Source of the DNA: Clostridium lacusfryxellense
GTDB lineage: Bacteria; Bacillota; Clostridia; Clostridiales; Clostridiaceae
NCBI RefSeq assembly: GCF_018861735.1
Contig: NZ_JAHLEB010000048.1
Span: forward strand, 1 to 42,286
Direction of reading: 5' to 3'
Length of the DNA: 42,286 nucleotides
Shown: piece after piece, positions 7,999 to 16,240 of the stretch
How positions within the stretch are numbered: the first letter of the stretch is position 1
Layout: each line of letters starts with the position of its first letter
The notes under the pieces: generated by a model
The model's input: only the letters and a program-made list of their open reading frames with translations
Databases searched by the model: none
What the model was told of the DNA's origin: nothing
Translations under genes and position numbers: made by a program

Positions 7999-8747
7999 TG
8001 GCTATAGTATATGAAACTCCTAAAGCTCTACTTGATGTACCAACTCACTATTGTCCTGGCTGCACACACGGAGTAATCCATAAGTTAATTGCAGAAGTTA
8101 TTGATGAATTAGAAATATTGGATAAAACAATAGCCGTTGCACCAGTTGGATGTTCAGTTCTTATGTATAACTATTTTGCATGTGATGTCTTTGAAGCTGC
8201 ACATGGAAGAGCACCAGCAACAGCCACTGGCATTAAAAGAACAAATCCTGATAAAGTAGTTTTTACTTATCAAGGTGATGGTGATCTTGCAGCTATTGGC
8301 ATGGCTGAGATAGTTCATGCGGCAACTAGAGGAGAGAACTTAACTTCGATATTTGTTAACAACTGCATATACGGAATGACTGGAGGTCAAATGGCTCCGA
8401 CAACTCTTCCTGGTCAAATAACTGAAACCACTCCATATGGACGAGATGTAAAATTGGCAGGTTACCCAATAAGAGTATCTGAATTAATATCAACACTTAC
8501 TGGTGCATGTTATGTTGAAAGAGTTTCTATTGATACAATTCCCAATTTATTAAAAGCTAAAAAAGCAATTAAAAGAGCATTTGAAAACCAAATTGCAGGT
8601 TTTGGTTTCTCAATGATTGAAATATTATCAATTTGCCCAACAAATTGGGGATTGTCACCTCAAGATTCAATGAAATGGCTAAGAGATAATATGATACCTT
8701 ATTATCCTCTTGGTGTTAAGAAAAATACAACAGAGGAGGCTAAATAA
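7998..8747 (+). CDS. 2-oxoacid:ferredoxin oxidoreductase beta subunit, TPP-binding
   Basis: 249 residues. The N-terminus HYCPGCTHG is the conserved start of KorB/VorA subunits. GCSVLMYNYF and EAAHGRAPATATGIKR follow, and the thiamine-diphosphate motif begins with GDGDLAAIG and ends with the NN of SIFVNNCIYGMTGGQ. Together with the alpha subunit it forms the active site. Its first base overlaps the alpha-subunit stop codon. The gamma subunit starts 2 nt after its own stop. Confidence 0.94.
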   Translation: MAIVYETPKALLDVPTHYCPGCTHGVIHKLIAEVIDELEILDKTIAVAPVGCSVLMYNYFACDVFEAAHGRAPATATGIKRTNPDKVVFTYQGDGDLAAIGMAEIVHAATRGENLTSIFVNNCIYGMTGGQMAPTTLPGQITETTPYGRDVKLAGYPIRVSELISTLTGACYVERVSIDTIPNLLKAKKAIKRAFENQIAGFGFSMIEILSICPTNWGLSPQDSMKWLRDNMIPYYPLGVKKNTTEEAK

Positions 8748-8748
8748 A

Positions 8749-9279
8749 ATGGCATCACAAGAAATAATATTTGCAGGTTTTGGTGGACAGGGTATTCTCT
8801 CAATGGGAAAATTCCTCGCATACGCTGGTATGGATTCTAATTTGAACGTTTCATGGCTACCCTCATACGGTCCTGAAATGAGAGGCGGCACTGCAAACTG
8901 CTCTGTCATAATTACAGATGAAGAAATTGGTTCTCCAGTTTTAACAAGAGCAGACACAGTCGTCGTTATGAACAGGCCATCACTAGAAAAATTCATAGAT
9001 TTTATTGAGCCTAATGGTCTACTAATTATTGATTCGGATCAGATAACTGATATTCCAGATAGGAGTGATATCACTATTTATAAAATACCAGCTAAAACTA
9101 TAGCAGAGGAAATTGGAAGCGCAACCATTGCCAACATGGTACTTTTGGGCGCTCTAGTTAAGAAAACAGGCATTGTTTCAATGGAAACTTTACTTAGCTC
9201 CCTTAAAACTCATGGAAAAGAAAAATTCTATTTGTCAAATAAAATGGCACTTGAAAGAGGAGCAGAATATATTAAATAA
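8749..9279 (+). CDS. 2-oxoacid:ferredoxin oxidoreductase gamma subunit
   Basis: 176 residues from the ATG at 8749, preceded by GAGGAGG with 9 nt spacing; a longer frame from 8710 is not supported by a ribosome site. Family motifs are FAGFGGQGILSMGKFLAYAG, SWLPSYGPEMRGGTANC, VVMNRPSLEKF and IANMVLLGALV. It completes the delta-alpha-beta-gamma set and ends 35 nt before a strong hairpin, so the transcript probably begins at the ATPase gene and ends here. Confidence 0.94.
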   Translation: MASQEIIFAGFGGQGILSMGKFLAYAGMDSNLNVSWLPSYGPEMRGGTANCSVIITDEEIGSPVLTRADTVVVMNRPSLEKFIDFIEPNGLLIIDSDQITDIPDRSDITIYKIPAKTIAEEIGSATIANMVLLGALVKKTGIVSMETLLSSLKTHGKEKFYLSNKMALERGAEYIK

Positions 9280-9314
9280 TCTAAATTGGTAGGAATTTAA
9301 TCACATGACTGCTT

Positions 9315-9342
9315 TTAAGGGAAGACAACTGTCTTCCCTTAA
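9315..9342. terminator. Terminator hairpin after the oxidoreductase operon
   Basis: A perfect 13-bp inverted repeat (TTAAGGGAAGACA and its complement) around two bases, with T-rich sequence on both sides. It can serve the plus-strand operon and the minus-strand fragment that ends at 9344. Confidence 0.85.
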
Positions 9343-9343
9343 T

Positions 9344-9694
9344 TTAATCTTCTTTTACCTTGCTCACTTTTTCAGAATATTTATATTGAATATAAGTTCT
9401 CATTACAACTCTTAAAATAATCATAAAACTTAAAGATAAACTAGCCATATTGTTAGAAATTATTTTAGTATAACATAAAAAAGCTATATCTTTTTCATCC
9501 TCAGCAATAAAACCAGCGTCTGATGTTTTAAGGCAAAAACCATTTAAATATCTAGAAATATTCGGTTGATTTAAAAATTCTTCTTTATTAGGTTTCTCCT
9601 CTCCTTCTGGAAAATAAATCATTTCTAATAACATATCCCATAAGAAATCCCTATCAGACTGTTGAATTGGTCTAATCTTTATCACAACAATCAC
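9344..9694 (-). pseudogene. Truncated GNAT acetyltransferase with unrelated hydrophobic tail
   Basis: 116 codons from a GTG (9694, or 9685, which fits the upstream AAGGATGTG better). The first ~75 residues (KIRPIQQSDRDFLWDMLLE, YFPEGEEKPNKEEFL, GFIAEDEKDIAFL) match the start of a common GNAT family that normally runs to about 150-160 residues. After CYTKI the acetyl-CoA-binding half is absent, replaced by a short hydrophobic stretch (NNMASLSLSFMIILRVVM) and a basic tail. No other frame recovers the missing half, so this looks like a deletion that joined two gene ends. It may still be translated but cannot be a normal acetyltransferase. Confidence 0.65.
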
Positions 9695-9966
9695 ATCCTT
9701 TTTTATCTGTATAACACATAATTATCATATAATTCGCTGCCTTTACTAATTTCCTAAAAGAATTTCACTACTCTTTACTTAATTATACTATTAATAGTGT
9801 TTATTCCATATATAAAGTAGTTAACCTTTATATTCATGCTATATTATGGTACTATTAGGTTAAACTTGTAATTGGAAGTGATTTTTATTTTTATTAATAT
9901 CTGCAATCGAATCATTAGTATTAAAAGTATCATATGACTTAATAAGTATGAGTGAGGAGGTTTATA

Positions 9967-10071
9967 ATGGAAGATAGAGCAAGTTTAGTAGCTTTAATTC
10001 TAGGAGCATTAATATCAATATGGACAGTTGGTATGACTTGGCGTGTTAAAAATAAAAACAAGAATAAATAA
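9967..10071 (+). CDS. Small single-span membrane protein (34 aa)
   Basis: ATG with a strong GAGGAGG site 8 nt upstream. The peptide has an acidic start (MEDRAS), one hydrophobic helix (LVALILGALISIWTVGM) and a basic tail ending KNKNKNK, so the C-terminus should be cytoplasmic. A terminator-like hairpin follows about 55 nt downstream and there is about 270 nt of non-coding leader, consistent with a monocistronic gene. I do not recognise the family; the quality of the ribosome site and the clean topology are the evidence that it is real. Confidence 0.6.
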   Translation: MEDRASLVALILGALISIWTVGMTWRVKNKNKNK

Positions 10072-10125
10072 TCTTGGATTAAATATTTTTATTAGACTAT
10101 GTAAATATAAAAAAACATTTAATAT

Positions 10126-10173
10126 AATAAGGCTGCACTCCTTTTAAGATAATTTAAGGAATGTAGCCTTTAT
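10126..10173. terminator. Terminator-like hairpin after the 34-aa gene
   Basis: Long imperfect stem pairing AATAAGGCTGCACTCCTT with AAGGAATGTAGCCTTTATT around an AT-rich loop. AT-rich sequence lies on both sides. Confidence 0.65.
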
Positions 10174-10231
10174 TAAAAGGCTATACTATATTTTCACATC
10201 ATTTCATTTTTACTTTGAATATCTAGTGTTC

Positions 10232-10387
10232 TTATTTGGACTTTTTTAATATTATCGACTCTTTTTTTCCATTCCATTTTATATCAAAAGTAATATCCCT
10301 ATCAGTTGGTTTTGGAAGTCCTGCCGTTAATTTTAACTTACCATTATACATTTTGGAGTTACTTAATGTAAATTTACCCTCTTCTCC
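10232..10387 (-). pseudogene. C-terminal fragment of an unidentified gene
   Basis: An open stretch of 51 codons on the minus strand, bounded by TAG at 10390-10388 and ending in TAA at 10234-10232, with no start codon at its beginning. It reads as ordinary protein (KFTLSNSKMYNGKLKLTAG, PKPTDRDITFDIKWNGKK), a beta-rich extracellular style. I take it for the 3' end of a deleted gene. Family unknown. It lies just downstream of the NAD(P)HX repair gene. Confidence 0.4.
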
Positions 10388-10419
10388 CTACCTCTCTTCA
10401 TGGGTAAATTGCATTCACC

Positions 10420-11916
10420 TTACACTTGAATTTCCTTTAATACATAGGGTAGTTCCTCCAAAATATGATTTGCATTTACACAAAACATTTCCTTTGAAAG
10501 TTTATCCCCACAATAGCCATGAATAAACGCACCAACGCAGGCTGCTGACATGATGTCATAACCTTGGGATATGAAAGAAGCTATAATGCCCGTTAAGCAA
10601 TCTCCCATACCCCCTGATGCCATTGCGCTACTCCCAGTAGGATTAATTTGCAGGGTTTCACCATCAGTAATTATTGTATTAAATCCTTTAAGTAACAACA
10701 CAACATTGTGTTTTTTTGCAAAATCTTTTGCTATATCTATTTTGTTTTCATTTATCTCATGTATAGAAAACCCTGATATTCTTGCCATTTCCCCCATATG
10801 AGGTGTAAGAACTATCTTACATTTCTTATTTTGAAGCATTTGAAGGTTCCCCGCAAGCACATTTAAACCATCTGAGTCAATTACAACAGGACATTTAGAA
10901 TCCAATAAAACTTTGTCAAGTAACTTTAACGTAACATCATTATTCCCTAGCCCTGGACCAATTGCAATACAATTACTCTTAGTTATTAATTCATCTAATC
11001 TTTTCTCATCATTAGTTGAGGCAGTCATAGCTTCAACTAATTTTCCACTAAGTATATTTTGAATTGAGCTATCGCAGCATAATGTAACAAGTCCAGCCCC
11101 ACTTCGAACAGCCGCTTGAGTTGAAATATAAGCAGCACCTGTAAATCCTACTGATCCTGCAAAAATAAGTGTTCTTCCATAATCACCTTTATGTGAATAC
11201 TTATTTCTTTTCTTAATTAACCCTTTAATAAAATCTAAATCCATTATAGATTCATTTTCATGAAATTTATCTACCACCAATCTTGGTATTCCAATCTTCT
11301 CAATAACAATTTCTCCAGTAAACGAATCTGAGTCATCTCCTAGAAAACCCTTTTTATAAAGTTCAAATGTAACTGTTTTATCACTTCTAATACAATTACC
11401 CATCATTTTTCCACTATTACAATTAAATCCTGATGGGACATCAATTGATAAAATATACTTACTATTTTCATTTATAATTGTAATTGCTAAAGAATAAATG
11501 CCGTCAACATCTCTAGATAATCCTGTTCCAAAAGTCGCATCTATGGTAGTTTCGCAGTGAATTAAACTTTCTTTTAGAATTTCAAGGTCCTCATTACAAT
11601 TTATATTTATTATTTTCACACCCATATTTTTTACAATATTAAGATTTGCCTTGGTATCAACGCTCATATTCCCCTCTGAACCAAGACAAAATATCTCGAC
11701 ATAATCTCCTCTATTTAAAAGATGCCTTGCTACTGCAAACCCATCTCCACCGTTATTTCCGCTTGAGCAAACAATTACAAATTTTTTAATGTTTTCTGGT
11801 ATATTTTTCATCACCTTTAGTGCTGCATTTTCCATTAGTACAATGCCTGGAATCCCTAAAACATCTATACAATAACGATCAATACTTCTCATTAAATGGG
11901 ATGTTGCAATTTTCAT
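10420..11916 (-). CDS. nnr: Bifunctional NAD(P)HX epimerase / ADP-dependent dehydratase
   Basis: 498 residues from the ATG at 11916 (GGAGGG 7 nt upstream; the ATG at 11922 is too close to it). The enzyme repairs hydrated NADH and NADPH. The N-terminal half is the epimerase (YjeF_N): MENAALKVM, SSGNNGGDGFAVARHL, DATFGTGLSRDV, SIDVPSGFNCNSG. The C-terminal half is the ADP-dependent dehydratase, a ribokinase-like fold: KGDYGRTLIFAGSVGFTGAAY, AIGPGLGNN, VIDSDGLNVLAG, LTPHMGEMARI and SGGMGDCLTGIIASF with the catalytic Asp in GMGD. Both active sites look complete. The two-TM protein gene lies 25 nt upstream on the same strand. Confidence 0.95.
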   Translation of the reverse strand: MKIATSHLMRSIDRYCIDVLGIPGIVLMENAALKVMKNIPENIKKFVIVCSSGNNGGDGFAVARHLLNRGDYVEIFCLGSEGNMSVDTKANLNIVKNMGVKIININCNEDLEILKESLIHCETTIDATFGTGLSRDVDGIYSLAITIINENSKYILSIDVPSGFNCNSGKMMGNCIRSDKTVTFELYKKGFLGDDSDSFTGEIVIEKIGIPRLVVDKFHENESIMDLDFIKGLIKKRNKYSHKGDYGRTLIFAGSVGFTGAAYISTQAAVRSGAGLVTLCCDSSIQNILSGKLVEAMTASTNDEKRLDELITKSNCIAIGPGLGNNDVTLKLLDKVLLDSKCPVVIDSDGLNVLAGNLQMLQNKKCKIVLTPHMGEMARISGFSIHEINENKIDIAKDFAKKHNVVLLLKGFNTIITDGETLQINPTGSSAMASGGMGDCLTGIIASFISQGYDIMSAACVGAFIHGYCGDKLSKEMFCVNANHILEELPYVLKEIQV

Positions 11917-11941
11917 TTTCATTCCCTCCAAAGATTTAAAA

Positions 11942-12172
11942 TTATTTCTTTCTATATCCTGATACAAATAAGTATATTCCTATTATAATAAACATTGGAA
12001 TAAAAGCATTTGTTAGCAAGCCTGGCAAACTGGGTTTAATGGGGAAACTTCCTGTATGTGCATTCATCTCTCCAACCCATGAAAAATATGCAATAAATCT
12101 CTCTATTGTGTATAAAATTCCACTTGTAGTAATAAATAATGTTCCTAATCCATAATAAAATTTCTTCTCCAT
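11942..12172 (-). CDS. Small two-span membrane protein, unknown function
   Basis: 76 residues with GGAGG 6-7 nt before the ATG. Two hydrophobic helices (about 6-28 and 52-71) flank a loop rich in Gly and Pro (NAHTGSFPIKPSLPG), and the tail is basic (SGYRKK). It is probably co-transcribed with the downstream NAD(P)HX repair gene, 25 nt away, and diverges from padR. No family recognised. Confidence 0.7.
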   Translation of the reverse strand: MEKKFYYGLGTLFITTSGILYTIERFIAYFSWVGEMNAHTGSFPIKPSLPGLLTNAFIPMFIIIGIYLFVSGYRKK

Positions 12173-12328
12173 AGAATTCCTCCATTATTATTTATTTATA
12201 ATATAGCGTATTGAAATATATATAATCATAACATGCCAACCATATATTAAATATACTTACAATACTTAACAAACAAAAAAGAAACTTTAACTAGACTTAT
12301 GATACAGTAATTATTATATTTTTCATAC

Positions 12329-12357
12329 TTGACATAGCAACATACTTGCAATACAAT
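12329..12357 (+). promoter_or_regulatory. Promoter of the padR pair
   Basis: Consensus TTGACA (12329-12334), 17-nt spacer, TACAAT (12352-12357). Near-repeated TTGCAATACA and TTGCATTACA elements lie over and after the -10 region and could be the site for PadR autoregulation; that is a guess. Confidence 0.75.
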
Positions 12358-12394
12358 ATAGTCATTAAGTTGCATTACAAGGTAGGTGAATAAA

Positions 12395-12727
12395 ATGGCA
12401 AATTCTTCTCAATTATTAAAAGGAATATTAGAAGGTTGTATTCTTAAAATAATTTCTAAAAAAGAAACCTATGGATATGAATTATATAATTCAATTAAAA
12501 CAAATGGTTTTGATGACTTATCTGAAGGCACTCTATATCCTTTACTCATTAGGTTAGAGAAAAATAACTTGTTATCATCCGTTAGCCGTGACTCTCCGCT
12601 TGGACCAAAACGAAAATACTACTCCCTTACTAAAATAGGAGAAGAAGAACTAATCGTCTTTTGTAATTCCTGGGATAAGATTTCTAAATCAGTTAATAAG
12701 ATATTGGGGGATGATCTAATTGGTTAA
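12395..12727 (+). CDS. PadR-family transcriptional regulator
   Basis: 110 residues from the ATG at 12395, with AGGTAGGTG as ribosome site; the GTG at 12386 lies inside that site. It is a winged-helix protein of the short PadR type: LLKGILEGCILKIISKKETYGYEL, then DLSEGTLYPLLIRLEKNNLL (recognition helix region) and RKYYSLTKIGEEEL (wing). Such regulators usually repress their own operon, which often encodes a membrane protein. The next gene overlaps it by 8 nt. A decayed copy of this gene's 3' half lies 0.7 kb downstream. Confidence 0.93.
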   Translation: MANSSQLLKGILEGCILKIISKKETYGYELYNSIKTNGFDDLSEGTLYPLLIRLEKNNLLSSVSRDSPLGPKRKYYSLTKIGEEELIVFCNSWDKISKSVNKILGDDLIG

Positions 12728-13397
12728 AACAAAATCACTAATAAAGCAATTAAATAAAGCATCTGAAAACTTATCTTTAGAAAACAAAAGTATATTTACT
12801 GACATTGTAGTCTATATTCGAACATCGAATATAAAAGTAAGAGATGCTGAAGAATTTCTTCAACAGATATTAGACAGCTTCTTAAATGCAGAGCAGCAAG
12901 GCGTAAGTATTGAAACTGTACTTGGAACACCAGATATTAAAGACTACTGTGAAGAAATAGTAAAGACATATAAATCAAGCTATAATTACCTATCACTGTG
13001 TAGCGAATATGTTATGTATACCGGTATGCTCATAACAATATTATCAATTATTAATTACATTACACAAAGTTTTTCTATTATTAAAAAAAATTTCCTTATT
13101 AAATTCACCCTCTATTTAAACTTTAATTTAGGAATAATCCTTGAATTTATGCTTATAAGTATAGCTATCATTGCTATTATGTCTTATACCAAAAAAAGCT
13201 GTTTTGAGCAAACTGTAAAAGTTAACAAAATAAAAGAATTTTTTAAACTTTGGGTAATAGCATGTCTATGGATTTCTATAATGATTGCTTGCATGATGTT
13301 TTTAGATAAAATACTAGTTTTTAGATTAAATATAATTATAGTCGTTATTATTGGAATCGCTTTACAATATACTGGAAATTATTTATCTGAAAAATAA
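12720..13397 (+). CDS. PadR-associated membrane protein (DUF1048/DUF1129-like N-terminus)
   Basis: 225 residues with a TTG start overlapping padR by 8 nt and GGGGG 9 nt upstream. The first ~95 residues are a soluble helical domain (LSLENKSIFTDIVVYIRTSN, EEFLQQILDSFLNAEQQG, VLGTPDIKDYCEEIVKTY) of the kind commonly found beside PadR regulators. Four hydrophobic segments follow, around residues 98-115, 136-157, 176-193 and 199-217. Function unknown; gene pairs of this type often respond to membrane stress or drugs. The overlap implies translational coupling with its regulator. Confidence 0.75.
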   Translation: MVKTKSLIKQLNKASENLSLENKSIFTDIVVYIRTSNIKVRDAEEFLQQILDSFLNAEQQGVSIETVLGTPDIKDYCEEIVKTYKSSYNYLSLCSEYVMYTGMLITILSIINYITQSFSIIKKNFLIKFTLYLNFNLGIILEFMLISIAIIAIMSYTKKSCFEQTVKVNKIKEFFKLWVIACLWISIMIACMMFLDKILVFRLNIIIVVIIGIALQYTGNYLSEK

Positions 13398-13425
13398 ATA
13401 ATTTAAAATTCAGCGGGTTGTTTTA

Positions 13426-13728
13426 AGCCGTGACTCTCCTCTGGGACCAAAACGAAAATACTACTCTCTTACTAAAATAGGAGAAGAAGAACTACTAGCC
13501 TTTTGTAATTCCTGAGATAAAATTTCTAAATTAGTTAATAAGATATTGCGGGATGTTCTAAATCATTAAAACAAGTGTATTAATAAAACAATTAAATAAA
13601 TCAGCTAAAAATTTATCTCAAGAAAACAAAAAAGTATTTGATGACATTAGACTTTATATTAGATCATCAAATATAAAAACAAGAGATGCTGATGAATTTC
13701 TTCAACAAATATTAGATAGCTTCTTAAA
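13426..13728 (+). pseudogene. Decayed second copy of the padR/membrane-protein junction
   Basis: 303 bp align without any gap to 12584-12886, covering the 3' part of padR and the first ~55 codons of the membrane-protein gene. In the padR frame a TGG has become TGA (near 13515), and the TTG start of the second frame is now ATC. The downstream frame stays open to TGA about 10 bp past the homology. Both ends of the copy are missing. The many silent-type differences argue for an old paralogous pair reduced by deletion rather than a recent tandem copy. Confidence 0.85.
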
Positions 13729-13786
13729 GTCCATCTGAGCCCTTGAGTATTTCGTCATAAACATAATATGCTTTGTAAAAACCCTT

Positions 13787-14045
13787 TTATTTTTGTCCAA
13801 TAAATAAACGATGCAAACTACACCCTAATGTATTTACATTTTCGCAAGTACTATAATGATAATTAAGATACTCATTGAATTCGGTATCTGAAATGCTTTG
13901 GAGTTGCATTAGACTTTCCATTAGATTTATAGGAAGTTACAACAAATAGTGGTGATGGTATTGCAGTTACAAAATCCATCCACTAAAAACCATAAGTTTC
14001 CATATATTTCATTGACTTTGGTATAGTTGAGTATTCTTTTTTCAT
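13787..14045 (-). pseudogene. Broken flavin-reductase-like gene
   Basis: From the ATG at 14045, with AGGATGGTG upstream, the frame reads MKKEYSTIPKSMKYMETYGF, then a TAG, then WMDFVTAIPSPLFVVTSYKS and NGKSNATP. This resembles the N-terminus of clostridial flavin-reductase-like FMN-binding proteins. After about 49 codons the homology stops. A different frame (ATG at 13909, 40 codons to TAA at 13787) carries an unrelated stretch (DTEFNEYLNYHYSTCENVNT). I read it as a gene with an internal stop and most of its body deleted. The 13729-13786 stretch holds nothing I can identify. Confidence 0.6.
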
Positions 14046-14093
14046 TAAAATTCACCATCCTGTTATTAAATAATAACTCTATATATCACTCTT

Positions 14094-14552
14094 TTAATAT
14101 CCTATATCCAGTGCAATTTTTGAAAGTGAATCCCAATTTTTCTTATCATTAGGATTAATACTCATAAAATACAACCACTTTTGTATAGCTTTTTCATTTT
14201 CTGTAAAAGCTATTGTTCTATTAGTAGATTTGGATGTATCATTTATTGTAATGGACATGTAAAGTTTAGATAGTGCTGTTGAATCCTCAGTTTTATTTTC
14301 AATGTTAGCATATGACGTAAAAGGTAATATAGATATAGCTGTATGTAAATATGCTGCTGCCTCCATATAGTATGATATTTTATCTTCCCTATCAACTTTA
14401 CTGTAATCAATCCCAAAGCAACCTGTAAGTTGATAAATACAATGTATAAATTTCTCATTTGCTTTTTTCCTTTGTATATGCTGATTAATTAAAGTGTATG
14501 TGCCAAAAATAAAACTGATTATCAGAGCTATTGTTAATAAACGTTTTTTCAA
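14094..14552 (-). CDS. Membrane-anchored hypothetical protein
   Basis: 152 residues with a TTG start preceded by AAGGCGGAA. Residues 4-22 form one hydrophobic helix (RLLTIALIISFIFGTYTLI) after a KK start, so it is probably an N-terminally anchored outward-facing protein. The rest is polar and helical, with an acidic patch and the segment WLYFMSINPNDKKNWDSL. No motif or family recognised. It follows the HAD phosphatase gene by about 20 nt on the same strand and may be the last gene of that operon. Confidence 0.6.
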   Translation of the reverse strand: MKKRLLTIALIISFIFGTYTLINQHIQRKKANEKFIHCIYQLTGCFGIDYSKVDREDKISYYMEAAAYLHTAISILPFTSYANIENKTEDSTALSKLYMSITINDTSKSTNRTIAFTENEKAIQKWLYFMSINPNDKKNWDSLSKIALDIGY

Positions 14553-14571
14553 AATAATTCCGCCTTTTTAT

Positions 14572-15204
14572 TTAATGTATTTTCATAAGTTTCATAATTT
14601 CCTCAAAACTGTCAATAACATATTCATATTCTTTAACCTCTCCAAAGCCATATCTTGCATAAATAAAAGGTATACCAGCAAATCTTGATCCTTTTAAGTC
14701 ACCGTCAGTATCCCCCACATATATTGGACTTTCTAAATTGTTTCTATTTATTATCAATTTAATATTTTCACCTTTAGTCAAACCAGTTCTACCAGAGCTC
14801 TCATAGTCAACAAAATATTCATTTAACTTATGTGATTCGAAGAATGATTCTATGTATCCACATTGACAATTACTAACAATAAATAGTTTATATTTTTCGG
14901 CCAAATTCTTTAAAATCTCCTCTAACTTATCATACAGAATTGCACCATGTTTTTCTAAATATTCACATTCCTTTATATAACAATGATTAACAATTGTAAG
15001 CCTATTTTCTTCTTCTAAATAAGGAAAAAACTTTAAAGCAACATCTTGTATTACTAACCCCATAACACTTTTCATATCCTCAACTGTTAATTTGTTTTTC
15101 ACCTCACTATAGATACCTATAGTTTGATTCCATGAATCTATAACACTAGTTGTTGAATCCCATAGAGTACCATCTAAATCAAAAATAATACTATCAAATT
15201 TCAT
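14572..15204 (-). CDS. HAD-superfamily hydrolase (phosphoglycolate-phosphatase-like)
   Basis: 210 residues from the ATG at 15204 with AGGAGG 6 nt upstream; a longer frame to 15225 lacks a ribosome site. It carries all HAD motifs: FDLDGTLWDS (nucleophile Asp), KLFIVSNCQCGYIE (motif II), the motif III Lys region around TGLTKGENIKL, and PIYVGDTDGDLKGSRFAG (motif IV). The cap lies between motifs I and II, as in subfamily I phosphatases such as Gph. The substrate cannot be read from sequence. It overlaps the end of the upstream Fe-S gene by 11 nt, so the two are translationally coupled. Confidence 0.9.
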   Translation of the reverse strand: MKFDSIIFDLDGTLWDSTTSVIDSWNQTIGIYSEVKNKLTVEDMKSVMGLVIQDVALKFFPYLEEENRLTIVNHCYIKECEYLEKHGAILYDKLEEILKNLAEKYKLFIVSNCQCGYIESFFESHKLNEYFVDYESSGRTGLTKGENIKLIINRNNLESPIYVGDTDGDLKGSRFAGIPFIYARYGFGEVKEYEYVIDSFEEIMKLMKIH

Positions 15205-15871
15205 AATAAGCCTCCTCTTGCACATCTTTTGTATACTTCTGAGTCCATTTACAATTAGATAAACATTTTAAACAACCATCACAGTGGTATACATCTACTA
15301 TTAAATCTCTATTCATACCTATTTCCCATGTAGTTCCATGGATAACACCCGTGGGACAAATATCCTTACAAACATTGCATTCACCGCATTTAGGCATTAT
15401 TATTGGCCTATTTCCATTAGGTAATGGTGCATTTGTCAATACACTACACATACACAATGCACTTCCATATTCCTGAGTAACTAACAAATTGTTTTTTCCA
15501 ATCCAACCCACTCCAGCCAATATCGCAATTTTTTTATGTGGAAGTGGTGTGCTTTTCGTAGTTTTATCATATAGTCCATGTGAACCAACATTTCTTTCAG
15601 ATCGGGCGAAGGCCTTGTATCCTTTTGCTTTTATAAAATTAGCCAGCCATTCCGCAAGTTTATCGACACCATTTTCCTTTTCGCTATACTCGGAATAGTC
15701 TATTATATTTTCTTTAGACAAACGTAAAATATAGCCTGGACTCAAAACTATTCCTATTAAAATAGCACTACTATATCCTCGATTTTCTATTGCCGATAGC
15801 ATTGATATATCGACTACCTTAACAAAATTTGCACCCCCGTTATTTAATTTTGAAATCAACTCGTTCAACAT
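15194..15871 (-). CDS. QueG-like double [4Fe-4S] cluster protein
   Basis: 225 residues. The C-terminal half has CGECNVCKDICP (CX2CX2CX3CP) and, 30 residues on, CDGCLKCLSNC, the arrangement of the 4Fe-4S double-cluster domain found in epoxyqueuosine reductase and relatives. The middle (ERNVGSHGLYDK, HKKIAILAGVGWIGKNNLLVT, GSALCMCSVLT) matches the QueG-like core, where GWIGKN and the following Ser/Cys line the cofactor site. It is shorter than true QueG (about 310-380 residues) and lacks the C-terminal HEAT region, so it is better called a relative than queG. Overlaps the HAD gene. Confidence 0.82.
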   Translation of the reverse strand: MLNELISKLNNGGANFVKVVDISMLSAIENRGYSSAILIGIVLSPGYILRLSKENIIDYSEYSEKENGVDKLAEWLANFIKAKGYKAFARSERNVGSHGLYDKTTKSTPLPHKKIAILAGVGWIGKNNLLVTQEYGSALCMCSVLTNAPLPNGNRPIIMPKCGECNVCKDICPTGVIHGTTWEIGMNRDLIVDVYHCDGCLKCLSNCKWTQKYTKDVQEEAYYEI

Positions 15872-16240
15872 ATGTTACACTCCAATCATGCTTTAGTTAC
15901 ATCCAATACATCTATTTTCCTAATATTTCAACATTTCCTTTCATAATATTAAGCAGATTATTTTGAACTATTATATCATCCAAATTCCGCTATTTCCTAT
16001 ATAGATTTAGAAATCGTTCAATAAAATTATGCTATTTAAACATCAATAGATGAATTTATATCCATTTTTATCTTATTCTATATTACATATCTACAATCCT
16101 TTAAAAATATATTTCAAAAGTGCTATTTAGTGAAATGAATAATTAACAAAGTTCTAAAAAAATTCATTAATTCTCTAACGATATCAAAATAGGCAAAGTA
16201 AGTTAAATATTATTTTAACTTACTTTGCCTATAGTCTCAG
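15872..16240. other. Intergenic stretch with one terminator
   Basis: About 370 bp, very AT-rich. I see no frame with a ribosome site on either strand. The only clear element is the hairpin at 16189-16232. Confidence 0.6.
16189..16232. terminator. Long terminator hairpin after the 115-aa gene
   Basis: An 18-bp stem (TAGGCAAAGTAAGTTAAA with its complement) around a short AT loop, immediately downstream of the minus-strand gene at 16241. Confidence 0.8.

Noticed and set aside
8710-8748. Longer start for the gamma subunit at 8710
   Set aside because: This start overlaps the beta-subunit coding end and has no ribosome site; GAGGAGG precedes the ATG at 8749, where family homology begins.
15194-15871. 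Calling the Fe-S gene queG
   Set aside because: It is about 100-150 residues shorter than QueG and lacks the C-terminal HEAT region; only the core and double-cluster domain match.
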